From Ascarosepion bandense (Eukaryota > Mollusca > Cephalopoda > Sepiida > Sepiidae), in the NCBI GenBank assembly GCA_037127315.1, contig JBBBDQ010000230.1, positions 116,001 to 180,000 on the forward strand: a stretch of 64,000 bases of DNA, read 5' to 3'. Positions within the stretch are counted from its first letter, which is position 1. Each line of letters begins with the position of its first letter. The position numbers were made by a program, and so were the translations under genes. Positions 10,089 to 21,622 of this stretch are shown piece after piece. The notes beneath the pieces are model-generated. The model saw only the letters and a list, made by a program, of their open reading frames with translations, had not been told where the DNA came from and made no database searches.

Positions 10089-10610
10089 TTTTTTTTATTT
10101 TTTTTTTTTTAATCATATCACCCCAAGCAAGGCGGTAACGCCACTGATGCGCAGGGGGCTACGTAAGGGTAAAAAGAATGGAAAAGAGAAAGCCGGAAAC
10201 CACATCCTAAACAGGAAACAAGGGATGAGCCTCTTCACCTGTTCAATAGATGTGGGTGGAGTGTGAACCGGGCGATAGTTTAGTCTATCTACTCCAATTG
10301 AAAAAAAATAAAAAAGGAAAAGAGTGAAAAGATTGGAAAAGAGAAAACCGGAAACCGCATCCTAAACACGAAACAAGGGATGAGCCTCTTCACCCGTTCA
10401 ATAGATGTGGGTGGAGTGTGAACCGGGCGATAGTTTAGTCTATCTACTCCAATTGAAAAAAAAAATAAAGGAAAAGAGTGAAAAGATTGGAAAAGAGAAA
10501 ACCGGAAACCGCATCCTAAACAGGAAACAAGGGATGAGCCTCTTCACCCGTTCAATAGATGTGGGTGGAGTGTGAACCGGGCGATAGTTTAGTCTATCTA
10601 CTCCAATTTA
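10089..10610 (-). mobile_element. Non-autonomous LINE derivative with triplicated head
   Basis: On the minus strand it ends in the LINE tail (poly(T) at 10089-10110 on plus, then the GATTAAAA, CCTTGCTTGG and TAGCCCCCTGCGCATCAGTGG blocks in complement). The head, marked by GATAGTTTAGTCTATC and CCGGAAACC on plus, occurs three times at about 155-bp spacing (near 10192, 10349, 10502). The inner heads are joined through A-rich linkers. The outermost head ends at AATT near 10609. It has no ORF and must depend on the LINE machinery. Tandem 5' units on one shared 3' end recall LINE promoter monomers. Confidence 0.8.
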
Positions 10611-10627
10611 CGTTAAATTTCATTTTC

Positions 10628-10688
10628 TTCTTCTTCTTCTTCTTCTTCTTCTTCTTCTTCTTCTTCTTCTTCTTCTTCTTCTTCTTCT
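10628..10688. repeat. (TTC)n microsatellite
   Basis: About twenty uninterrupted TTC units. Unlike the others, no RTE 3' end is recognisable next to it. It lies beside the triplicated-head element. Confidence 0.95.
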
Positions 10689-10829
10689 CATTTAGGAATC
10701 TAATAACAATTGTTTCATTTTTCACTACAATTTTTTAACTAATTTGAACTCATCTTTATCATCATCATCATAATTATCATCATAAGCTTTTTTCTTCTTT
10801 TTAAAACTGCTTCTTTCGCTTTCAATATT

Positions 10830-11000
10830 TTTTACAACAGGGTCATATGTTCTTTCAGTAGCCATCGTCTTGACCCATAGCAGCACTAACTACTCAAGGC
10901 ACTTGATGTAGACCTCCATATTGTGTTTGGGGCTCTATGGAATGATGAATGGACACAACATTATCATCACTAGTGATCACTCCAAACACCATGATGTTGA
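10830..11000 (-). pseudogene. Mariner-like transposase relic
   Basis: On the minus strand one frame gives MVFGVITSDDN and the next frame continues MLCPFIIP, KHNMEVYIKCLE and LLWVKTMATERTYD. Read together these follow the mariner-family order VMVFGVVxSDG, MPPFIF, YIxxLExxVxPWVK, AxGRPYxW. At least one frameshift and two stops break it. The following catalytic QDxAPxH block is not seen. Mariner transposases cut and paste DNA at TA sites; this one is dead. It is short, so family placement is moderate. Confidence 0.6.
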
Positions 11001-12062
11001 CTGGATATATAATCCACCTCTTTCCGAATCATCTGCACTTTCCTCAGATTGACATGTAAACACTCTGAAATGTTCGTATTGGAGCTTCAGGCTGGAATGC
11101 CAAGCGGTGCAACATGCCATTTTTAAATTTCGGGTGGAATGAATTTCATTATAGTGCAACTAACCCTACTCTAGCGTGCAGTTCATCAAATCTAAAATGA
11201 AAAACGGGCATGCAGGAAATGAAAATAAAAATGGCGACAATTTTTCCATAGCGCCCTGTAGTTTATCGTCATAATCTATCACGTTCTACTTCACCTCCGT
11301 CTACTGCTTTATTTGTATACCGTTTTTATAATTCCTAACATTTCTTTTTTCTTGAATCGTCTTGCTCAAAGTTATATCTTTGACACAAATTCTCCCCTTC
11401 CTCATCCTCAGTTTCCTTCTCTTATTCTCTTCCTCCTCCTCCTCCTCCTCTTTGTTTGGTTTCTTTTTTGCCTTTTATTATCTTTATACGAATAAACACT
11501 TTCTTCCTCCTCTTTTCTTTCTTTTTCATATTTATTCTTCTCAGTTGTTGTTTCTATTTTTCTCCAATACTTCTTTTCTGTTTTTGTGCTACCGTGTGAC
11601 ATACTGGCCGATCACAAATATTCCTGATGACCTATACATATTTAATAGAAATGTACACGCTGAGAAGCTTTTTACTTAACTTTGTAGGTGGCCTAAAATA
11701 GCAAGTGGCACGGAGGCCATAGGCAATATAAAAGACACAAAATTACATAGACGCCTGAAGTAAGTGAAAGCCACCAAGAAAAATCAGAAATTAAAGCCGA
11801 ACGAAAATGTATCCACGCCATGCATCATGTGATGACAATAACCGTATTTTAGTGACTTGGGCTACAACTCTCAAGATCGTCTCTTCAAGAACAGATGCGA
11901 AATTCTACCTAGGAAGAGATAATATTCATTCTGACATTAAGCTGTTAGTTACAGGACGTAGTCGGCATTGATTGACCGAAGGTGTTGCCCGTTGGAATTT
12001 CTAATACCTTTACTTGAAGCAGTTTTTCCAAAAATTACACGCCTAACATCCGACGGCAAATA
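11001..12062. other. No gene seen
   Basis: Includes a short (CTC/TCC)n run near 11425-11455. A 105-codon and other small ORFs over the pyrimidine-rich part are compositional. No tRNA-like or transposon signature was recognised. Confidence 0.5.
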
Positions 12063-12660
12063 TTTTTATAATCATATAGGCCCAAGCAAGGCAGTTTACT
12101 GCCACTGTTGTGCAGGGGGTTACATAGGAAGAAAATTATGAAAATGAGTGACAGGTTATAGGGGGTGTCAGGAAGTGAGAAGGATAAGAATACTGATAAG
12201 AGTGGAGTAGAAGGAGAAAAAAGCATGAGAGAAAGGATGCGAGTCAGTGAGATAGGAGATGACTATTGACTTTACATTTGAATTCTTGAAGATTGTAGCT
12301 GTCGGGAAAGCAAGTTAAAAGAAGGGAATTCAAATGGGGGGAAGTGCAAGAAAAGAAGCTTTCGAGTAGAATTTGCGTCTACATTTTATTGGTTTCACAG
12401 TAAAAAGCGGGACCTAGTTGCTAATCTTGTGGCTCGAGTAAACTCACATATAAGGAGCACCAGTGAGATAAGTCCATCGGAGCAAAAGCTGTGAAATTAT
12501 TTTGTAGAAGAGACACAGGGAAGCCACATTGCGCCGGTGAGAAGGTGACTGTATCTCAGCTGCCAAGTTGGGATCGATCACATTAGAGATTCTCCGTTGG
12601 ATTTTGTCAAGGATCCCTAGGTGGATCGGAGGAGCATCCGACCAGATATGGCAGCAGTAT
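12063..12660 (-). mobile_element. Jockey/CR1-type LINE 3' fragment (J8)
   Basis: Minus strand, 5'-truncated and diverged. It starts with the LINE end block in complement (CCCAAGCAAGGCAGT, GTTGTGCAGGGGGTTACATAG) and runs back through the 3' UTR and the C-terminal coding blocks for SRLWNSLP-type and FYKYFHGFCSDE-type sequence. It stops at ATGGCAGCAGTAT, the EYCCHIW region of the ORF. Frames are broken. Confidence 0.8.
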
Positions 12661-13884
12661 TAACTCTTTATCGTAATGATAAGCGTTTTCTTCTCAAACT
12701 GTCAGTGATGCTTGTGTGGAAGGTTAACATCATGATAATATCATTATTCTTCTTCTAGTTATATATCATCCCTATTCTGAAGTTGCTGTTGGGAATTTTC
12801 ATTTATTATGGCTTATATAGTTGGTCACGCGCTATTGTGTAATAAATTCATTTTTAAATCACAGACAAAGACGGAAATAAAAAAATACATTTTTCTTAGC
12901 AATCTGTCACTACGGAATCACAAACAAAGAGCAGTACTATATAACAGAGGCCGCTTCACTTAAAGACTTTCAACACCAGCAACAACGAAAATGATTATTA
13001 AATATAAGTCGATGAGAAAATAGTGACTGTCAAAATTTCAAAATTTTGCGGTACTTCAAATAAACTGTTCGTATGGAAATAAATCGATACTGGCAAGAAT
13101 GATAACATTTACGGCGCTTAAGAAAACATTTTTGTGAAATGCTGCTTTAAGAGAACGAACAAGTGTATAAATTTGAATTGAATGCAGCACTGGCTTCTCG
13201 GTTAATAAATTTCGATTTTTTCTGACAAATAACCGGTTAACATTACCATTACCATCGCTCGGTATGCCATGGATTTAATAGCTCTAATAAAAGATTTAAC
13301 CGTAATTATACTGGTAACGGGGAAATTAACCGTTTCTATACAAGAAATATTAGGCGTTCATTGACCGAAACTTTGTGCTTCTATCGGTTGAAAATAAAAA
13401 TAATTCACTTACAACAATTGATTAGGAAATAAGAAATATCTAATCTAGTAAGAGGCACAATGGAGTTAGCTGCTCGGATTTAGGAATCTGCAAACCATTT
13501 TCGAATTCCAGTCGAGTTCTTTACAATCATTTATTGTAAGGCGTAAATGTATGATTTAAGGAAAGACAGGAGTCCATCACTTTTGTCCACCCTCAGTTCT
13601 GATCATTATAACCTTGGGTGACAACACTGAATTCTAACCACTTGCTGCCTTGTAGGTCCCGTCTCTTTAGGCAAACGGCAGAGAGTAACTTAGAAACCAA
13701 ATTCGGCAATGTCCCAATTCAATAGGGCCCTGTAAGCTATTGTCCTAATTAGCCTTGAATGTCACCATGAAAATGGAAATCAGTGGTAACCACTTAATAA
13801 AATAAGGATGAAATCCAGTACATATTATCGTTTTTTCTCGTATTGATACTAGTTTCCTTCCTAGCTGTTCACTCTGTTGATATT
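12661..13884. other. No gene seen
   Basis: AT-rich sequence with no ORF worth calling and no repeat shared with the rest of the window. It is the longest stretch left of 17 kb without a recognisable element. Confidence 0.5.
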
Positions 13885-14507
13885 AACATACCGGAGATAC
13901 TAAAATCAAACAGGTTCAGAAATTGAAATACTTGAGCAGTGTTTTAACAGAGGACGGAAAGTGGGACACTGAAACCCGAAACCGAACTGTCAAGGCTAAT
14001 GATGCATTCCAGAAGCTGAGTAGAGTATTGAGAGACAGGGAAATTTTGCTACAAACAAAGAAGAAAATATTAGATTGTTATATGATGTCTGTTCTTTACT
14101 ATGTCAGTGAAGGCTAGACAATATTGAAAGAGATAAAGGAGAAAATGAAGGCAACCGAAATGTAGTTCTACAGAAGGGTGCTGAGGATACCGTGCATATT
14201 AGCAACGGCGAGGTTCTGGAGAATATGGAAACGCAAAGAAAACTAATACTTAACATCAGTAAAGGACAGCTGGATTCCTGGCACAGGTAATTAGGGAAAG
14301 AGGTTTGAATAATCTGATACTCACGGGACAGATAGAAAGAAAAGAGAGACAGGAAAGCAACGCGTAATGTACTTGGAGGGCTAGAGCAAATGGATGGCAG
14401 AGCGTGGCTTGAGAATCGTAACAGTAAAAATCGCGTTAAGCGGTTCTAGGAATAGGGTGATATGGAAGGCCATGATCGCTTACGTGCTGAAGGGACACAC
14501 CACATAG
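13885..14507 (+). mobile_element. RTE/BovB-like LINE, copy B (3' fragment)
   Basis: Begins inside the RT domain (EILKSNRFRN- and KYLSSVLTEDGKWDTETR-type sequence at 13923) and runs through LDCYMMSVLYY, the YRRVL region and TYVLKGH to the TAG before the (AAG)n tail. A 64-codon piece (13923-14117) is open; later frames shift several times. The gap between the EILLQTKKK and YRR parts is normal. Confidence 0.85.
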
Positions 14508-14560
14508 AAGAAGAAGAAGAAGAAGAAGAAGAAGAAGAAGAAGAAGAAGAAGAAGAAGAA
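14508..14560 (+). repeat. (AAG)n tail of RTE copy B
   Basis: About 18 AAG units directly after the CACATAG that ends the RTE sequence. The minus-strand poly-Phe ORF over it is an artefact. Confidence 0.95.
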
Positions 14561-14627
14561 TACTGGCTGGACCGGGAACTTTTCAGGATTCTCTCGTATG
14601 TATAAAATGAGGTAAGTAGTCAAGAAT

Positions 14628-14910
14628 GTGCGTTGTGGGGCAGTGGATATCGGCTCGGAACAAGAAATCGGGGAGATGAGTTCGAAATCCAGTTGAACTC
14701 TTTGCATTTACTTACACGCAAATACCATTGGGTAAGGTATTAATCCGTCTTTTCCCTGCAGTTATAGGTTAAATAACAGTACAGATTGGGTTCTACAGCC
14801 TTGGCTGGCAACCAGTCTAGAAATTAATCGCAACCTCTTGCGGGATAATCTTTTGCCTAGTTAGTCAAAAGTTAGAAGCGTCTATCACGTATGGCACTTA
14901 ACTGACTGAG
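14628..14910 (+). mobile_element. tRNA-headed SINE, near full length
   Basis: The head has a box A-like GGGGCAGTGGATATCGG and a box B-like GAGTTCGAAATCC, as in RNA polymerase III tRNA promoters. The body carries GCAAATACCATTGGGTAAGG, GTTATAGGTTAAATAACAG, GATTGGGTTCTA and CTTGGCTGGCAACCAGTCTA. It ends in CACGTATGGCACTTAACTGA followed by a short GACT run. Ten other copies or fragments lie in the window. Its LINE partner is not evident. Confidence 0.85.
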
Positions 14911-15549
14911 TAAAAAAAATCTATTTATGAGACATAAGTGAAATTTATGAGACAAAGTTCGATCCTTGTGTATCTAGATTGTTACGGCTATCGCTCTGGT
15001 TTATCGTTGTTCGTTGTTTCTCTTTGGCCGGAGATTTTTTTAAGCGTAAATTCTGTCTTTGGTTTTGGAAACAAGTCCTTTGTAAAACGTTTAATTATAC
15101 GCATGCACACGCACCAAAATAACCGACAGATCTTGTTTAATTTTCGATAATTTTAAATGCAAAATGACACAGCTAAGCTTTGGCATCGGTCAGAGAAATC
15201 TTTTCGGTCCATTAACCGCAGAACAAATTAAGGGCTGAGAATTTGATGATGGTTTTATTGGTCCGGTTTCTTTTAATGCTAATCAATGAAGATGATTTAA
15301 GATCTCCAGCAGAAAAATCCGTTGAATTAGGAATAAATGGAAAAGTCATAGCTTTAACAAAGTTTCTTTATAATTGAGCTGTTAACAGTTTTTTTTTTGT
15401 TTCATCTTTCCATCTCTCTACCTCTATCAATCTGTCTAATCTTGTATTTCATGAGATCTTTTTAGTTATATTCAAGAAAACTTTTTAGGAAGCCATAAAC
15501 AATGACCAAACCGAATGTCACGCAACATAATAACGTACTTATTTTGAAA
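14911..15549. other. No gene seen
   Basis: AT-rich sequence between a SINE and a Helitron-like relic. No coding or repeat signal recognised. Confidence 0.5.
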
Positions 15550-15925
15550 CTAGCAGTATAACCCGGCGTTGCTCGGGTGTAATGAAAGATTTAAAACTAA
15601 TCCAGAGTCCTAGACTCTTTGGACGTTGGCACGAAAGACTAAAAAGCAATAGTTGTTTCCAGTTAAACCGAAACCGTATACTGAAAGAATGGATGTAAGT
15701 CAAATTTTGATTTCCTAGTATCGATATCAAATACGTTTTTTTCGCCGTAAACTGAATTTTGAAGGCTAAATCAGTCCTCTGAGTAAATGGTATCATGGCT
15801 GAGACTAAGAACTACAATTATACCTACTTAGAGCCAAACCCGAAGCAAAAACTAAATTAAAAGGGCTGAAAAAATATACAGGCATACAGGCAGATAAACA
15901 GACACACACACAAACATCTTGCCTT

Positions 15926-15972
<47 letters not shown>

Positions 15973-16188
15973 CGATTTTCTGCACTATTGTAAGAACTGC
16001 TACCTTGAAACTTCTGAATATCGTTTCTTATGTCTTTGTCTATGAGTGTATCAAATTTGATTAAAATCGGACCACTCCTTCCATAATCCAATTTTTTCGA
16101 TTATCGATTTTTTATATTTATCGGGGGTACTTCGACACAAAACCTAGCTAATAACACTCGCAGACGCTTATAGTACAACTGTGTAAAT
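15550..16188 (-). mobile_element. Helitron-like non-autonomous element, copy 1
   Basis: On minus, the 3' end reads ATTACACCCGAGCAACGCCG, then GGTTATACTGCTAGT: a short GC hairpin followed by CTAG, the classic Helitron 3' signature. The body matches copies at 19793 and 61050 (the CGGACCACTCCTT, CCCCGATAAATAT and TTCAAGGTAGCAGTTCTTAC segments in complement). This copy lacks the 5' block ending CGGCTGAACCGATT. An internal (TA)n spans about 15927-15969. No Rep or helicase coding is seen. Confidence 0.7.
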
Positions 16189-16254
16189 AATAACGAACAA
16201 AGAAAGAAAGAAAGAAAGAACAAACAGGAAAATAATTTATTACATGTCCCAGGA

Positions 16255-16860
16255 ACATCATTTGTCTTTTTTTATATTAAATATGAGTTTTCTTCTCGTT
16301 TGCATCCTTTTCAACACCTCATCTTTCCACACGTGCACCGCCCATGGTATTCTCAACATCCTTCTGTAAAACCACATTTCTGCTGTGTCAGGCCACTTCT
16401 TCATCCTTGACAAAATCGTCCAGCATTCACTTTCATACAGAAGGACAGATATCTTATAGCAATGCAGCACTCTTTTCTTTATTTCTAATAAGATATAAGT
16501 CATACAATGCAGAAATTTAATTTTCTTAGAAGCTTTAGAAATTTTTTTCTTTATACAAAAATCTATTCCTGGTATTTTTTCTTTAACAAATTCTTTTGCT
16601 GGAAAATCATTAGTTTTAATCTATTCTTTAAGTTATTTACTCTAGTTTGAGGGTTCACTATTTACTCATAGGTGGGATCCTCACAGATACTACCACTCTA
16701 GCTTATTTTTATAACCAGAATGATTTTCCTAACTTTCTCATTGCTTCAATGTAACGGTTGAATAAATCCTGTGAGAAAAAACCTTTTTGTCTTATGCTCC
16801 TTACACGTTTACTGAATTGATCTTACATTCTCGTGCAGGCGTCTTGTTTAAAACATTAGT
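16255..16860 (-). mobile_element. RTE/BovB-like LINE, copy C (degenerate)
   Basis: An 81-codon open piece (16258-16503) has LYESECWTI, EMWFYRRMLRIPW and KDEVLKRMQTRRKL. Further upstream on minus (16690-16860), broken frames keep QDACTR, a FSHRI/YSTVTLK version of FSPxLFNLYSE and a GYKN version of GGHN. About 170 bp between them is not recognisably RTE. No (AAG)n tail is kept because the 3' end is missing. Confidence 0.75.
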
Positions 16861-16867
16861 TTTCCAT

Positions 16868-16960
16868 TATTCTACTCAGTCAGTTAAGTTGCCATTACTT
16901 TCTGCGGCAGACTGGTTGCCAACCAAGGCTATATTATTCTAATATCCTTCCCAAATTAAT
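16868..16960 (-). mobile_element. tRNA-headed SINE fragment
   Basis: Tail end of the SINE in complement: CTCAGTCAGTTAAG, GCCATTACTTTCTGCGGCAG and ACTGGTTGCCAACCAAGGCT. Sequence fades after about 16960. It sits right beside RTE copy C. Confidence 0.7.
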
Positions 16961-18129
16961 GAAACTTACTTAGATATTGTAACAATTACTAATGACATAA
17001 CTTGTCAAAGGCTTTTACGCAACCTATAAAACATTACAACAGTTCATTTTACATTTGTATGGCCCGTTTTCACAGAATTCTGTGCATTCTTGTTTTAATA
17101 TCTATAAAAAAAACCGACTGTTCATTTGCTAGATTCGATCTAATTGTGCTGCGATCTCTAGCCATCAAGATTCAGATAAGTTTCGTTATTTAAGTAATCA
17201 GACTAAACAACCAGTGATGTTCGTATTTGGTTGCACTTCGCTTCTTAGGCAGCTCTATGAATATAAATCTAAAAAGCTAATTATGGCTAACTGGAAATCT
17301 TTCATTAATATAGTAACTAAATATCTGCTGGTAGTGGGTCAGAGAAAAAGTTGTGTGATATTAAGTTAAAAGAAAAAAAATGCGAAAATTATGATAATAA
17401 AATATATAAAGAGCGACTGAACATTGACTTGAAACGATTAAGATTGTCGTGTTATAAAAACCTATACACAGAATTATATTCCATGAAGAAGCAGTCCATG
17501 AAATAACTTCTGAATTGAATTTCTCTATTTTAAATGTATAACGAAAGGCAGTAATAAGTTCCCCAACCCCTGTGTACATGGCATGGTGAGTTGCAGCTGT
17601 AGACTCGGGCTAAAATGTACATTTCTAGATGGAATTTTTGTTGTCACCTGCATTCCTTCAATCTCTGCGAATGATTTTGTATAAAAATCACCTGCAGAAT
17701 TTCTTGTTTCTTAGTAACACTTTCTCTGAAACTGTCGCGTAAAGTTATTGAAATTTTATTTCAGATTAAACAACACCTGAGCATGAGCATGTTCTACATC
17801 TTAATGTCTTTACTTTTAAAAATGCTACAAAGCTAACTCAGCTTCTCAAGAATTTTGTGCTGGGTACAGAGATTAAATATTTCAAAACAACCAAACGGTC
17901 AATGCTAAACTGTATGGTGAACAAAATTCAGCTGACATGATCTGACAGGTGGTACAGCGGGATTATGAAACATGCCAGTGCTCGCATTTACGACACTAAC
18001 ATGACTATTAACGCAGTTAAAGAACTCAACTTGGAAGTTCTACAACATCCAAAATATTCTTTTTATTTAACCCCTTTAGACTGACACATTTCTCAGTCAC
18101 TTTTTAACAATTTCAGACTTTTGGGGGTC
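16961..18129. other. No gene seen
   Basis: About 1.2 kb of AT-rich sequence. Two ORFs of 63 and 72 codons lack any recognisable motif. No repeat partner found in the window. Confidence 0.5.
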
Positions 18130-18420
18130 GAATTTATAGAAATATATATATAAAATACTTTCATAGAAAAATATACATTTTTGAAGGAAAAATATTACCA
18201 ACAATACATTTTTGAAGACTGAATACATAGCAAGAAGACATTTTTAGTTTTCTAAAATAGAAAAAGAATAAAAACAGAAAAATTTCATTAAATATGACTA
18301 AATCTTCTCAATATAACCGAAAAGTAAAAAAAAAATAAATTAAAATTTCACCTTTTTGGCATTAAATAACCCACAGAGGTGTTGATATGCCGTCAAGCAA
18401 AAATCAAGCTCAAACCAAAC
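18130..18420. repeat. Dispersed repeat R1, copy 2
   Basis: Partner of 9220-9540, same orientation and block order. It ends with CATTAAATAACCCACAGAGG and TTGATATGCCGTCAAGCAAA. Unclassified. Confidence 0.75.
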
Positions 18421-18486
18421 TTTATGGAAAGATTAAATATAAAGTAAATTAAATTAAAAACCGAACAAGTTTACGTAAAAACCTAG

Positions 18487-18796
18487 TCAGTCAGTTAAGT
18501 GCCATACGTGATACACGGTTGGGCGATCATGTCTCGAAAGAGACATGACTGACTGGGCAGAAGAGTATCCCTCAGTAGGTTACCATTTCTTTCTGCGGTA
18601 GACTGGTTGCCATCCAAGGCTATAGAACCCAATCTGTCCTGTTATTTAACCCATAACTGGAAGGAATGAGACGGATTAATACCTTTCCCAAGGGTATTTG
18701 CGCGTAAGTGAATGCAATAGAATTTGGCTGGAATTCGAACTCGGCTCCACCGATTTCTCGTTCCGAGCCGATATCCAATGCACCACAACGCACATC
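18487..18796 (-). mobile_element. tRNA-headed SINE, near full length
   Basis: Minus strand copy with all parts: tail CAGTCAGTTAAGTGCCATAC, the small hairpin CATGTCTCGAAAGAGACATG, GGTAGACTGGTTGCCA, the CCTTTCCCAAGGGTATTTGC central block, then box B and box A in complement ending at CACCACAACGCACA. It is the best-preserved member with 49038-49341. Confidence 0.88.
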
Positions 18797-18973
18797 CTCC
18801 TAGTAGAACCTAGTAGATTTCTTTAAAAAAATGCTTATATACATTAAGTCCAGTGTCTTCATTCGAACTTATGGTTATTTTACTTTAGCTTGTCTAAATA
18901 GTTGTCTATGCAGAGTAACATGAGGTTAGATTCAAAAGCAAAGCATAAACTGAATAGAAAATTCTTTATTGTT

Positions 18974-18978
<5 letters not shown>

Positions 18979-19017
<39 letters not shown>
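18979..19017. repeat. (TA)n microsatellite
   Basis: About 19 uninterrupted TA units. Confidence 0.9.
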
Positions 19018-19021
<4 letters not shown>

Positions 19022-19424
19022 TATTTTCTAATTTTTTTAAAAATTTCAATCATTTTGATCTAATTTCACACGTTATCTTTGCTTTTCCTTTCTCAAAAAT
19101 TGATTTGTTTTGTTGTTATTTAAAAACAAATATATATATACAACGGGCGAGCGTTTCTTTATCAATGATCTACTTTAAACATACATTGGCATCAGTTGAA
19201 TGTATATTGACTTTATATCATTTGATCTTAAGCAGATGCTCGTAAACAATGAAGTGGTAGATTTTTTTAATGATTTCTCATAACTGTTTCTGAAATAAGA
19301 AGTATTTAAATTAAAGAAATTATGTGACAACATTATACTTACCGATAGTTTTCCAAAGTTGTCTCTAAAAAAGAGGCTGTACAGTGGCAAATATGTCATT
19401 CCCTATAAAGATTTTCTAACCGTA

Positions 19425-19545
19425 GCTAAGATGTGGCACAAGGCTAAAAGTAAGGGACATCCCGTGGGGATCGAACTCACTACTTAATTGTAATGATTAT
19501 ACCCAGACAAGCGTGCTAGCCATAACACCACGATGAGGTGTGTAC
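19425..19545 (-). mobile_element. Second tRNA-derived SINE family, copy 1
   Basis: On minus: CACCTCATCGTGGTGTTATG, GGCTAGCACGCTTGTCTGGG, then GAGTTCGATCCCCACGGGAT, a clear box A and box B pair about 60 bp apart, followed by CTTGTGCCACATCTTA. The partner copy is at 53515-53640. The head looks like a tRNA with TAGCACGC-type D arm. The body is short and its tail is not defined. Confidence 0.75.
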
Positions 19546-19628
19546 GATATGCTTCCCTATATGAGTTTAACTGATTTGAACTCTTTCAAAAATTGAAAGG
19601 GACGGTTTGTAACTGCAGCTTAAACATG

Positions 19629-19679
19629 TGTATGTATGTATGTATGTATGTATGTATGTATGTATGTATGTATGTATGT
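19629..19679. repeat. (TATG)n microsatellite
   Basis: About twelve TATG units. The Tyr/Val/Cys/Met-rich ORF across it is an artefact. Confidence 0.95.
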
Positions 19680-19792
19680 GTGTGTTCGTTTGTGCATTCA
19701 TATGTGTGTGTTTGCCTGTGTGTTCGGGCGTGTTGTTGGTGCGGTATTGTTGAATACATCAATTCTAATCAAAATCTAAATCTAAACAAAAC

Positions 19793-19811
19793 TTATTTAT
19801 AAATGGAACGT

Positions 19812-19876
<65 letters not shown>

Positions 19877-20344
19877 CCGTTACCTATAGACTCCGAAACG
19901 GCTGAACCGATTTTCTTGAAAATTTACACAGTTGTACTTTAAGCATCTGCGAGTGTTCTTAGCTAGGTTTTATGTCGAGGTACCCCCGATAAATATCAAA
20001 AATCGATAATCGAAAAAATCATGTTATAGAAGAAGTGGTCCGATTTTAATCAAACTTGAAACACTCATAGACAAAGACATAAGAAACGATATTCAGAAGT
20101 TTCAAGGTTGCAGTTCTTACAATAGTGCAGAAAATCGATAATATATATACATATATATATAAATCGATACCAGGAAACCAAAATTTGACTTACATCCATT
20201 CATTTTTTCTTTCAGTCTACGCTTTCGCTTTAACTGTAAACATTTTAGTCTTTTTTGCCAAGGTCCAAAGAGTCTGAGCTCCAGAACCATGGATTAGTTT
20301 CAAAGCTTTCATTACACCCGAGCAACGCCTGGCTATACTGCTAG
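19793..20344 (+). mobile_element. Helitron-like non-autonomous element, copy 2
   Basis: Starts near TTATTTATAAATGGAACGTT, shared with the copy at 61050. It contains (TG)n at 19814-19874, then CCGAAACGGCTGAACCGATT, a lead-in common in animal Helitrons, TACCCCCGATAAATATC, and the CTCATAGACAAAGACATAAG block. It ends with the hairpin CCGAGCAACGCCTGG and CTAG at 20341-20344. One hairpin base is mutated. No coding capacity. Confidence 0.72.
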
Positions 20345-20683
20345 TCACTTATTTCAGTATCTGTCAGGAGTGTTTCGTTATATGTGGCCTCCTAACTCAT
20401 CATTAACTCATAAAATTCTCTGCAATTCCATTTGGGGCAATCAGAAATGTCTCTCTTCTACGAACTTCTGATTGTCTTCGTAATTTCAACTCCTGATTTT
20501 ACCATTTCCAAATCCAATTTCCACATGCGCGTTTGTTCTTTTTCGTTTGTTTGATTTTATTGATATTTTTCCAAATTTTGGTCGGTAACTTTTTTTATTT
20601 GTTTTGGTCAGGTCTTTTCTTTGTTCTGTAGAATTTTCCCTTTCGTAACAGTTACAAAATTTGCTTCCCTCTTTTATAAATTT
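20345..20683. other. No gene seen
   Basis: AT-rich sequence with no recognised signal. Confidence 0.5.
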
Positions 20684-20915
20684 GGCTTACTGCCATATGA
20701 CTTTGAAACACCGGTTCCCACTCGATTACCGAAGTTAAAAAGCGTCCAGTACCTAGCTTGGTGACCACTTAAAAATACCAGGTGCTGCAAGGGAAAACGG
20801 CTCTCAAATAAAAAAACAAACAAACTGCAAACCAGATCTCGGATACCACAATAATACCCTTGGGAAAGGTGTTAATACACTCCTTCATCACCCAACTATC
20901 GCATAATAATTAGGG
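20684..20915 (+). mobile_element. 5S-rRNA-headed SINE, copy 1
   Basis: 20684-20793 follows 5S rRNA end to end: GCCATATGACTTTGAAACAC, CGGTTCCC, GATTACCGAAGTTAAAAAGC, GTGACC and AATACCAGGTGCTGCAAGG. After an A-rich spacer comes AATACCCTTGGGAAAGGTGT, the central block of the tRNA-headed SINE, then TAATACACTCC. The internal polymerase III boxes are mutated. It is a SINE3-type element, not a working 5S gene. Confidence 0.8.
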
Positions 20916-20971
20916 CCTGTATCAGAAAATCATCATTATCACGGAAACAAGTCTTACATTCTAAAAATATT

Positions 20972-21622
20972 TTCTGCCTTAATGGAATACTGCTGTCATA
21001 TATGGTCAGGCGCTCCCGCAGTTCATTTCAACGTTCTTGACAGGCTCTAAAAGAATCAGTAATGTGATAGGTACCGGCTTGGCGGCTCGACTTTAGCCAC
21101 TACCCCACCGACGGGATGTGACTTCCCTCAGTCTGTTCTATAAATATGTTCATGGCTTCTGCTCCGACGAACGTAAGTCACTGGTGCCCCTGTCACAGAA
21201 GTTTACTCGTGTAACCAGACTGGCAGCTGGGTCCCACTCATTCAGAGTTAGACCAACGAAATGCAAACTCAATTCTACTCTTACAGCTTCTTTTCTCGCA
21301 CTTTCCAACTATGGAACTCGCTTCCGTATTCTTGCTTTTCTGACCTCCAGGAATTTAAATGCAATGTCAATACCCATCTCTTAACCACTTGCCTTTAGTT
21401 CTTTCTACATCACCCTGTATATTTTTCCTTTCTCTCTACCATTTCAAATGTCATCACACCTGTATTCCCATCCTTCTCTTGATTCTTTTTCTGAAACCCA
21501 TTGTAACTAGTTTGTCTTTCTCTATACTCTCTGTCTATGTAATCTTTTACTTTTATGTAGCCCCCTGCGCATCAGTGGCGTTACCGCCTTGCATGGGGGG
21601 TGGGGGAAACGATTAAAAAAAT
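20972..21622 (+). mobile_element. Jockey/CR1-type LINE 3' fragment (J3)
   Basis: Starts at the EYCCHIWSGAP-coding region (GGAATACTGCTGTCATATAT). An 88-codon open piece (21118-21384) reads SLFYKYVHGFCSDE, SHSFRVRPTKC and continues toward the stop. The 3' UTR ends in the variant tail TAGCCCCCTGCGCATCAGTG with CCTTGCATGGGG and GATTAAAA. This tail subtype is the one found in the short non-autonomous elements. Confidence 0.88.
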
